Source: Gymnothorax reevesii (taxonomy: Eukaryota; Chordata; Actinopteri; Anguilliformes; Muraenidae). Taken from it: a stretch of DNA of 64,000 nucleotides. This document shows positions 35,801 through 45,800 of this stretch, piece after piece (positions within the stretch are counted from its first letter, which is position 1; each line of letters begins with the position of its first letter). Position numbers and translations under genes: made by a program. The notes under the pieces were generated by a model, which was not told the DNA's origin, did no database searches, and was given only the letters and a program-made list of their open reading frames with translations. The stretch lies in NCBI GenBank assembly GCA_029721435.1, contig CM056574.1:3211001-3275000 (forward strand), given 5' to 3'.

Positions 35801-38800
35801 TTTCTCATCTGCCCGTGTGCAGTTTCAGTTCTCCTCTGCCCGAGTTCAGGTCCAGTTCTCCTCTCCCCTTGTGCAGGTCCAGTTCTCCTCTGCCCGTGTG
35901 CAGTTCCTGTTCTCCTCTGCCCTTGTTCAGGTTCAGTTCTCCTCAGCCCGACTGCAGGTGCAGTTCTCCTCTGCCCGTGTGCAGGTCCAGTTCTCCTCTG
36001 CCCGTGTGCAGGTCCAGTTCTCCTCTGCCTTTGTGAAGGTCCACTTTTCCTCTGCCCGTGTGCAGGTCCAGTTCTCCTCTGCCTGTGTGCACGTCCAGTT
36101 CTCCTCTGCCCATGTGTAGTTCCAGTTTGCCTCTGCCCGTGTGCAGGTCCAGTTCTCCTCTGCCCGTGTGCAGTTTCAGTTCTCCTCTGCCTGTGTGCAG
36201 GTTTAGTTCTCTTCTGCCCGTGTGCAGTTCCAGTTCGCCTCTGCCCGTGTGCAGGTCCAGTTCTCTGCCCTCGTCCAGGTCCAGTTCTCTTTTGCCCTAG
36301 TGCAGGTCCAGTTCTCCTCTGCCCGTGTGCTTGTTCAGTTCTCTTCTGCCCGAGTGCAGGTCCAGTTCTCCTCTGCCCGTGTGCAGGTGTAGTTCTCTTC
36401 TGCCCGTGTGCAGTTCCAGTTCGCCTCGGCCCGATTGCAGGTCCAGTTCTCCTCTGCCCTAGTGCAGGTTCAGTTCTCCTCTGCCCCTGTGCTGGTCCAT
36501 TTCGCTTCTGCCCGAGTGCAGGTCCAGTTCTCCTCTGCCCGTGTGCAGGTACAGTTCTCCTCAGCCCGTGTGCAGTTTCAGTTCACCTCTGCCCGTGTGC
36601 AGGTCTAGTTCTCTTCTGCCCGTGTGCAATTCCAGTTCGCCTCTGCCCGTGTGCATGTCCAGTTCTCTGCCCTTGTCCAGGTCCAGTTCGCTTCTGCTCA
36701 AGTCCAGGTCCATTTCTCCTCTGCCCGTGTGCTGGTTCAGTTCTCTTCAGCCCGACGACAGGTGCAGTTCTCCTTTGTTTATTTGCATGTCCAGTTTTCC
36801 TCCGCCCGTGTACTGGTCCAGTTCGCCTCTGCCCGTATGCAGGTCCAGTTCTCCTCTGCCCGTTTGCAGTTTCAGTTCACCTCTGCCCGTGTGCAGGTCC
36901 AGTTCTCTTCTGCCCGTGTGCAATTCCAGTTCGCCTCTGCCCTCGTCCAGGTCCATTTCGCCTTTGCTCGAGTGCAGGTCCATTTCTCCTCTGCCCGTGT
37001 TCTTGTTCAGTTCGCCTTTGCCCGTGTGCAGGTCCAGTTCTCCTCTGCCCGTGTGCAGTTTCAGTTCTCCTCTGCCCGTGTGCAGGTCTAGTTCTCTTCT
37101 GCTCGTGTGCAGTTCCAGTTCGCCTCTGCCCAAGTGCGGGTCCATTTCTCCTCTGCCCATGTGCAGTTCTAGTTCGCCTCTGCCCGTGTGCAGGTACAGT
37201 TCTCCTCTGCCCGTGTGCAGTTTCAGTTCACCTCTGCCCGTGTGCAGGTCTTGTTCTTTTCTGCCCGTGTGCAATTCCAGTTCGCCTCTGCTCGAGTGCA
37301 GGTCCATTTCTCATCTGCCCGTGTGCAGTTTCTGTTCTCCTCTGCCCGAGTTCAGGTCCAGTTCTCCTCTCCCCTTGTGCAGGTCCAGTTCTCCTCTGCC
37401 CGTGTGCAGTTCCTGTTCTCCTCTGCACTTGTGCAGGTTCAGTTCTCCTCAGCCCGACTGCAGGTGCAGTTCTCCTCTGCCCGTGTGCAGGTCCAGATCT
37501 CCTCTGCCCGTGTGCAGGTCCAGTTCTCCTCTGCCTGTGTGAAGGTCCACTTTTCCTCTGCCGGTGTGCAGGTCCAGTTCTCCTCTGCCCGTGTGCACGT
37601 CCAGTTCTCCTCTGCCCATGTGTAGTTCCAGTTTGCCTCTGCCCGTGTGCAGGTCCAGTTCTCCTCTGCCCGTGTGCAGTTTCAGTTCTCCTCTGCCCGT
37701 GTGCAGGTCTAGTTCTCTTCTGCCCGTGTGCAGTTCCAGTTCGCCTGTGCCCGTGTGCAGGTCCAGTTCTCTGCCCTCGTCCAGGTCCAGTTCTCTTTTG
37801 CCCTAGTGCAGGTCCAGTTCTCCTCTGCCCGTGTGCTGGTTCAGTTCTCTCTGCCCGAGTGCAGGTCCAGTTCTCGTCTGCCCGTGTGCAGGTGTAGTTC
37901 TCTTCTGCCCGTGTGCAGTTCCAGTTCGCCTCTGCCCGATTGCAGGTCCTGTTCTCCTCTGCCCTAGTGCAGGTTCAGTTCTCCTCTGCCCCTGTGCTGG
38001 TCCATTTCGCTTCTGCCCGAGTGCAGGTCCAGTTCTCCTCTGCCCGTGTGCAGGTGTAGTTCTCTTCTGCCCGTGTGCAGTTCCAGTTCGCCTCTGCCCT
38101 AGTGCGGGTCCATTTCTCCTCTGCCCATGTGCAGTTCTAGTTCGCCTCTGCCCGTGTGCAGGTACAGTTCTCCTCTGCCCGTGTGCAGTTTCAGTTCACC
38201 TCTGCCCGTGTGCAGGTCTAGTTCTCTTCTGCCCATGTGCAATTCCAGTTCGCCTCTGCCCGTGTGCATGTCCAGTTCTCTGCCCTCGTCCAGGTCCAGT
38301 TCGCCTCTGCTCAAGTCCAGGTCCATTTCTCCTCTGCCCGTGTGCTGGTTCAGTTCTCCTCAGCCCGACTACAGGAGCAGTTCTCCTTTGTTTATTTGCA
38401 TGTCCAGTTTTCCTCCGCCCGTGTGCAGGTCCAGTTCGCCTCTGCCCGTATGCAGGTCCAGTTCTCCTCTGCCCGTTTGCTGTTTCAGTTCACCTCTGCC
38501 CGTGTGCAGGTCCAGTTCTCTTCTGCCCGTGTGCAATTCCAGTTCGCCTCTGCCCTCGTCCAGGTCCAGTTCGCCTCTGCTCGAGTGCAGGTCCATTTCT
38601 CCTCTGCCCGTGTTCTGGTTCAGTTCGCCTTTGCCCGTGTGCAGCTCCAGTTCTCCTCTGCCCGTGTGCAGTTTCAGTTCTCTTCTGCCCGTGTGCAGGT
38701 CTAGTTCTCTTCTGCCCGTGTGCAGTTCCAGTTCGCCTCTGCCCAAGTGCGGGTCCATTTCTCCTCTGCCCATGTGCAGTTCTAGTTCGCCTCTGCCCGT

Positions 38801-41800
38801 GTGCAGGTACAGTTCTCCTCTGCCCGTGAGCAGTTTCAGTTCACCTCTGCCCGTGTGCAGGTCTATTTCTTTTCTGCCCGTGTGCCATTCCAGTTCGCCT
38901 CTGCTCGAGTGCAGGTCCATTTCTCCTCTGCCCGTGCGCTGGTTCAGTTCTCCTCAGCCCGACTTCTGATGCAGTTCTCCTTTGTTTATTTGCATGTCCA
39001 GTTTTCCTCCGCCCGTGTGCAGCTCCAGTTCGCCTCTGCCCGTGTGCAGGTCCAGTTCTCCTCTGCCCATGTGTAGTTCCAGTTCGCCTCTGCCCGTGTG
39101 CAGGTCCAGTTTTCCTCTGCTCTTGTGCAGTTTCAGTTCTCCTCTGCCCGTGTGCAGGTCTAGTTCTCTTCTGCCCGTGTGCAGTTCCAGTACGCCTCTG
39201 CCCGAGTGCGGGTCCATTTCTCCTCTGCCCATGTGCAGTTCTAGTTCGCCTCTGCCCGTGTGCAGGTACAGTTCTCCTCTGCCCGTGTGCAGTTTCAGTT
39301 CACCTCTGCCCGTGTGCTGGTCTAGTTCTCTTCTGCCCGTGTGCAATTCCAGTTCGCCTCTGCCCGTGTGCAGGTCCAGTTCTCTGCCCTCGTCCAGGTC
39401 CAGTTGGCCTCTGCTCGAGTGCAGGTCCATTTCTCCTCTGCCCGTGTGCTGGTTCAGTTCACCTCAGCCCGACAACAGGTGCAGTTCTCCTTTGTTTATT
39501 GGCATGTACAGTTTTCCTCCGCCCGTGTGCAGCTCCATTTCGCCTCTGCCCGTGTGCAGGTCCAGTTCCCCTCTACCCATGTGTAGTTCCAGTTCGCCTC
39601 TGCCTGTGTGCAGGTCCAGTTCTCCTCTGCCCGTGTGCAGTTTCAGTTCTCCTCTGCCCGTGTGCAGGTCTAGTTCTCTTCTGCCCGTGTGCAGTTCCAG
39701 TTCGCCTCTGCCCGTGTGCAGAACCAGGTCTCTGCCCTCGTCCAGGTCCAGTTCTCCTTTGCCCTAGTGCTGGTCTAGTTCTCCTCTGCCCGTGTGCTTG
39801 ATCAGTTCTCTTCTGCCCGAGTGCAGGTCCAGTTCTCCTCTGCCCATGTGCAGGTGTAGTTCTCTTCTGCCCCTGTGCAGTTCCAGTTCGCCTCTGCCCG
39901 ATTGCAGGTCCAGTTCTCCTCTGCCCTAGTGCAGGTCCAGTTCTCCTCTGCCCGTGTGCTGGTTCAGTCCTCTTCTGCTCGAGTGCAGGTCCAGTTCTCC
40001 TCCCCCCTGTGCAGGTGCAGTTCTCTTCTGCCCGTGTGCAGTTCCAGTTCGCCTCTGCCCGAGTGCGGGTCCATTTCTCCTCTGCCCATGTGCAGTTCTT
40101 GTTTGCCTCTGCCCGTGTGCAGGTACAGTTCTCTTCTGCCCGTGTGCAGTTTCAGTTCACCTCTGCCCGTCTGCAGGTCTAGTTCTCTTCTGCCTGTGTG
40201 CAATTCCAGTTCGCCTCTGCCCGTGTGCAGGTCCAGTTCTCTGCCCTCGTCCAGGTCCAGTTCGGCTCTGCTCGAGTGCAGGTCCATTTCTCCTCTGCCC
40301 GTGTGCAATTCCAGTTCGCCTCTGCTCGAGTGCAGGTCCATTTCTCTTCTGCCCGTGTGCAATTCCAGTTCCCCTCTGCCCGTGTGCAGGTCCAGTTCTC
40401 TGCTCTCGTTTAGGTCCAGTTCGCCTCTGCTCGAGTGCAGGTCCATTTCTCCTCTGCCTGTGTGCTGGTTCAGTTCTCCTCAGCCCGACTACAGGTGCAG
40501 TTCTCCTTTGTTTATTTGCATGTCCAGTTTTCCTCCGCCCGTGTGCAGGTCCAGTTCACCTCTGCCCTTGTGCAGGTTCAGTTCTCCTCAGCCCGTGTGC
40601 AAGTTCAGTTCTCCTTCGCCCGAGTACAGGTCCAGTTCTCCTCTGCCCGTGTGCAGGTACAGTTCTCCTCTGCCCGTGTGCAGTTTCAGTTCACCTCTGC
40701 CCGTGTGCAGGTCTATTTCTTTTCTGCCCGTGTGCCATTCCAGTTCGCCTCTGCTCGAGTGCAGGTCCATTTCTCCTCTGCCCGTGCGCTGGTTCAGTTC
40801 TTCTCAGCCCGACTTCTGATGCAGTTCTCCTTTGTTTATTTGCATGTCCAGTTTTCCTCCGCCCGTGTGCAGCTCCAGTTCGCCTCTGCCCGTGTGCAGG
40901 TCCAGTTCTCCTCTGCCTATGTGTAGTTCCAGTTCGCCTCTGCCCGTGTGCAGGTCCAGTTTTCCTCTGCCCGTGTGCAGTTTCAGTTCTCCTCTGCCCG
41001 TGTGCAGGTCTAGTTCTCTTCTGCCCGTGTGCAGTTCCAGTACGCCTCTGCCCGAGTGCGGGTCCATTTCTCCTCTGCCCCTGTGCAGTTCTACTTCGCC
41101 TCTGCCCGTGTGCAGGTACAGTTCTCCTCTGCCCGTGTGCAGTTTCAGTTCACCTCTGCCCGTGTGCTGGTCTAGTTCTCTTCTGCCCGTGTGCAATTCC
41201 AGTTCGCCTCTGCCCGTGTGCAGGTCCAGTTCTCTGCCCTCGTCCAGGTCCAGTTCGCCTCTGCTCGAGTGCAGGTCCATTTCTCCTCTGCCTGTGTGCT
41301 GGTTCAGTTCACCTCAGCCCGACAACAGGTGCAGTTCTCCTTTGTTTATTTGCATGTCCAGTTTTCCTCCGCCCGTGTGCAGCTCCAGTTCGCCTCTGCC
41401 CGTGTGCAGGTCCAGTTCTCCTCTGCCCATGTGTAGTTCCAGTTCGCCTCTGCCCGTGTGCAGGTCCAGTTCTCCTCTGCCCGTGTGCAGTTTCAGTTCT
41501 CCTCTGCCCGTGTGCAGGTCTAGTTCTCTTCTGCCCGTGTGCAGTTCCAGTTCGGCTCTGCCCTAGTGCTGGTCTAGTTCTCCTCTGCCCGTGTGCTGGT
41601 TCAGTTCTCTTCTGCCCGAGTGCAGGTCCAGTTCTCCTCTGCCCATGTGCAGGTGTAGTTCTCTTCTGCCCCTGTGCAGATCCAGTTCGCCTCTGCCCGA
41701 TTGCAGGTCCAGTTCTCCTCTGCCCTAGTGCAGGTCCAGTTCTCCTCTGCCCGTGTGCTGGTTCAGTTCTCTTCTGCTCGAGTGCAGGTCCAGTTCTCCT

Positions 41801-42845
41801 CTGCCCGTGTGCAGGTGTAGTTCTCTTCTGCCCGTGTGCAGTTCCAGTTCGCCTCTGCCCGAGTGCGGGTCCATTTCTCCTCTGCCCATGTGCAGTTCTA
41901 GTTCGCCTCTGCCCGTGTGCAGGTACAGTTCTCCTCTGCCCGTGTGCAGTTTCAGTTCACCTCTGCCCGTGTGCAGGTCTAGTTCTCTTCTGCCTGTGTG
42001 CAATTCCAGTTCGCCTCTGCTCGAGTGCAGGTCCATTTCTCCTCTGCCCGTGTGCAATTCCAGTTCGCCTCTGCTCGAGTGCAGGTCCATTTCTCTTCTG
42101 CCCGTGTGCAATTCCAGTTCCCCTCTGCCCTTGTGCAGGTCCAGTTCTCTGCCCTCATTTAGGTCCAGTTCGCCTCTGCTCGAGTGCAGGTCCATTTCTC
42201 CTCTGCCTGTGTGCTGGTTCAGTTCTCCTCAGCCCGTGTGCAGGTCCAGTTCACCTCTGCCCTTGTGCAGGTTCAGTTCTCCTCAGCCCGTGTGCAAGTT
42301 CAGTTCTCATCGCCCGAGTGCAGGTCCAGTTCTCCTCTGCCCGTGTTCAGGTCCAGTTGTCCTCTGCCCGTGTGCAGTTCCAGTTCTCCTCTGCCCTTGT
42401 GTAGGTGCAGTTCTCCTCAGCCCGTGTGCAAGTTCAGTTCTCCTCTGCCCGAGTGCAGGTCCAGTTCTCCTCTGCCCGTGTGCAGGTCCAGTTCTCCTCT
42501 GCCCGTGTGCAGTTTCAGTTCTCCTCAGCCCGACTGCAGGTGCAGTTCTCCTCTGCCCGAGTGCAGGTCCTCTTCTCCTCTGCCCGTGTGCTGGTCTTGT
42601 TCTCTTCTGCCCGTGTGCAATTCCAGTTCGCCTCTGCCCGAGTGCAGGTCCAGTTCACCTCTGCTTGTGTGCAGTTTCAGTTCTCCTCAGCCCGACTGCA
42701 GGTGCAGTTCTCCTCTGTTTGAATGCATGTCCAGTTGTCCTCTGCCCGAGTGCAGATCCACTTCTCCTCTGTCTGAGTGCTTTTCCACTTCTCCTCTCCC
42801 CGAGTGCAGGTTCAGTTCTCATCAGCCGGAGTGCAGGTCCAGTTT
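35801..42845 (+). repeat. 7.04-kb duplicated block, copy 2
   Basis: This is the partner of 28,410-35,453. It contains the same nested pair (38,954-39,430 and 40,804-41,280, offset 1,850 bp), so the inner duplication predates the outer one. The ~350-bp link between the two large copies (35,454-35,800) resembles 29,510-29,915 with some units missing. This suggests the joint arose by exchange at an internal homologous position. At the right end this copy runs on into CAGTTTTCTTCAGCCTGAG, the diverged edge type. Confidence 0.87.
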
Positions 42846-45800
42846 TCTTCAGCCTGAGTGCTAGTGGAATTCTCATCAGCCCGATTGCAGGTACAGTTCT
42901 CCTCAGCTTGAGTACAGGTGCAGTTCTCCTCAGCCGGAGTGCTGGTTCACTTCTCTTCTGCCCGAGTGAAGGTCCAGTTTTCCTTTGCTCGTGTGCAGGT
43001 CTAGTTCTCTTCTGCCCGTACGCAGTTCCAGTTCGCCTCTGCCCGAGTGCAGGGCCAGTTCTCCTCTGCTTGTGTGCAAGTCCAGTTCTCCTCTGCCCGT
43101 GTGCAGGTCTAGTTCTCTTCTGCCCGTTTGCAGTTCCAGTTCGCCTCTGCCCGTGTGCAGGTCCAGTTCTCTGCCCTTGTCCAGGTCCAGTTCTCCTCTG
43201 CCCTAGTGCAGGTCCACTTCTCCTCTGCTTGAGTGCAGGTCCATTTTTCCTCTGCCCGTGTGCAGGTCTTGTTCTCTTCTACCCGTGTCCAGTTCCAGTT
43301 CGCCTCTGCCCGAGTGCCGGTCCACTTCTCCTCTGCCCATGTGCAGGTCCACTTCTCCTCTGCCCATGTGCAGTTCCAGTTCGCCTCTGCCCGTGTGCAG
43401 GTCCACTTCTCCTCTGCCCATGTGCAGTTTCAGTTCTCTTCTGCCTGTGTGCAGGTCTAGTTCTCTTCTGCCCTTGTGCAGTTCCAGTTCGCCTCTGCCC
43501 GTGTGCAGGTCCTGTTCTCTGCCCTCGTCCAGGTCCCGTTCTCCTCTGCCCTAGTGCAGGTCCAGTTCTCCTCTGCTCGAGTGCAGGTCCATTTCTCCTC
43601 TGCCCGTGTGCTGGTTCAGTTCTCTTCTGCCCGAGTGCAGGTCCAGTTCTCCTCTGCCCATGTGCAGGTCTAGTTCTCTTCTTCCCGTGTGCAGTTCCAG
43701 TTCGCCTCTGCCCGAGTGCAGGTCCAGTTCTCCTCTGCCCATGTGCAGGTCCAGTTCTCCTCTGCTTGTGTGCAGGTCCATTTCTCCTCTGCCCATGTGC
43801 AGTTCCAGTTTGCCTCTGCCCGTGTGCAGGTCCAGTTCTCCTCTGCCCGTGAGCAGTTTCAGTTCTCCTCTGCCCGTGTGCAGGTCTAGTTCTCCTCTGC
43901 TCGTGTGCAATTCCAGTACGCCTTTGCCCGTGTGAAGGTCCAGTTCTCTGCCCTTGTCCAGGTCCAGTTCTCTTCTGCTTGAGTGTAGGTCCATTTCTCC
44001 TCTGCCCGTGTGCTGGTCCAGTTCTCCTCTGCCCGTGTGCAGGTCCAGTTCTCCTCTGCCCGTGTGCAGGTCCAGTTCTCCTCTGCCCGTGTGCAGGTCC
44101 AGTTCTCTGCGCGTGTGCAGTTCCTGTTCTCTTCTGCCCTTATGAAGGTTCAGTTCTCCTCAGCCCGACTGCAGGTGCAGTTCTCCTCTGCCCGTGTGCA
44201 GGTCCAGGTCTCCTCTGCCCGTGTGCAGGTCCAGTTCTCCTCTGCCTGTGTGCAGGTCCAGTTTTCCTATGCCCGTGTGCAGGTCCAGTACTCCTCTGCC
44301 CGTGTGCACGTCCAGTTCTCCTCTGCCCATGTGCACGTCCAGTTCTCCTCTGCCCATGTGCAGTTCCAGTTCGCCTCTGCCCGTGTGCAGGACCAGTTCT
44401 CCTCTGCCCGTGTGCAGTTTTAGTTCTCTTCTGCCCGTGTGCAGTTCCAGTTCGCCTCTGCCCGTGTGCAGGTCCAGTTCTCTGCCCTTGTCCAGGTCCA
44501 GTTCTCCTCTGCCCTAGTGCAGGTCCAGTTCTCCTCTGCCTGTTTGCTGGTTCAGTTCTCTTCTGCCCGAATGCAGGTCCAGTTCTCCTCTGCTTGTGTG
44601 CAGGTGTAGTTCTCTTCTGCCCGTGTGCAGTTCCAGTTCGCTTCTGCCCGAGTGCAGGTCCAGTTCTCCTCTGCCCGTGTGCAGGTCCAGTTGTCCTCTG
44701 CCCGTATGCAGGTCCGTTTCTCCTCTGCTCATGTGCAGTTCTAGTTCGCCTCTGCCCGTGAGCAGGTCCAGTTCTCCTCTGCCCCTGTGCAGTTTCAGTT
44801 CACCTCTGCCCGTGTGCAGGTCTAGTTCTCTTCTGCCCGTGTGCAATTCCAGTTCGCCTCCGCCCGTGTGCAGGTCCAGTTCTCTGCCCTCGTCCAGGTC
44901 CAGTTCGCCTGTGCTCGAGTGCAGGTCCATTTCTCCTCTGCCCGTGTGCTGGTTCTGTTCGCCGCAGCCCGACTACAGGTGCAGTTCTCCTTTTTTTATT
45001 TGCATGTCCAGTTTTCCTCTGCCCGTGTGCAGGTCCAGTTCTCCTCTGCCCATGTGCAGTTTCAGTTCTCCTCAGCCCCACTGCAGTTGCAGTTTTCCTC
45101 TGTTTGAATGCGTGTCCAGTTTTCTTCAGCCCGAGTGCAGGTCCAGTTCTCCTCAGATTGAGTACCGGTGCAGTTCTCCTCAGCCTGTGTGCAGATCTAC
45201 TTTTCCTCTGCCCGAGTGCTGGTCCACTTCTCCTCTCCCCGAGTGCAATTTCAGTTCTCCTCTGCCCATATGCAGGTCTAGTTCTCTTCTGCCCGTGTGC
45301 AGTTCCAGTTCTCTTCTGCCCGAGTGCAGGTCCAGTTCTCCTCTGCACGTGTGCAGGTCCAGTTCTCCTCTGCCCGTGTGCAGGTCCATTTCTTTTCTGC
45401 TCATGTACAGTTCCTGTTCGCCTCTGCCCGTGTGCAGGTCCAGTTCTCCTCTGCCCGTGTGCAGTTTCAGTTCTCCTCTGCCCGTGTGCAGGTCTAGTTC
45501 TCTTCTACCCATGTGCAGGTCCAGTTCTCTGCCCTCGTCCAGGTCCAGTTCTCCTCTGCTCGAGTGCAGGTCCATTTCTCCTCTGCCCGTGTGCTGGTTC
45601 AGTTCTCCTCAGTCCGACTGCAGGTGCAGTTCTCCTTTGTTTATTTACATTTCCAGTTTTCCTCCGCCCGTGTGCAGGTCCAGTTCTCCTCAGCCCATGT
45701 GCAGTTTGCGTTCTCCTCAGCCCCACTGCAGGTACAGTTTTTCTCTGTTTGAATGCATGTCCAGTTTTCTTCAGCCCGAGTGCAGGTCCAGTTCTCCTCA

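Noticed and set aside
32108..37897. 1,929-codon + strand ORF, Cys/Pro-rich repeats
   Set aside because: It lies wholly inside the 27-bp array, openness is expected from the period, other frames and the other strand are also open, and it ends only where the register moves. No signal peptide, domain or conserved non-repeat part is visible.
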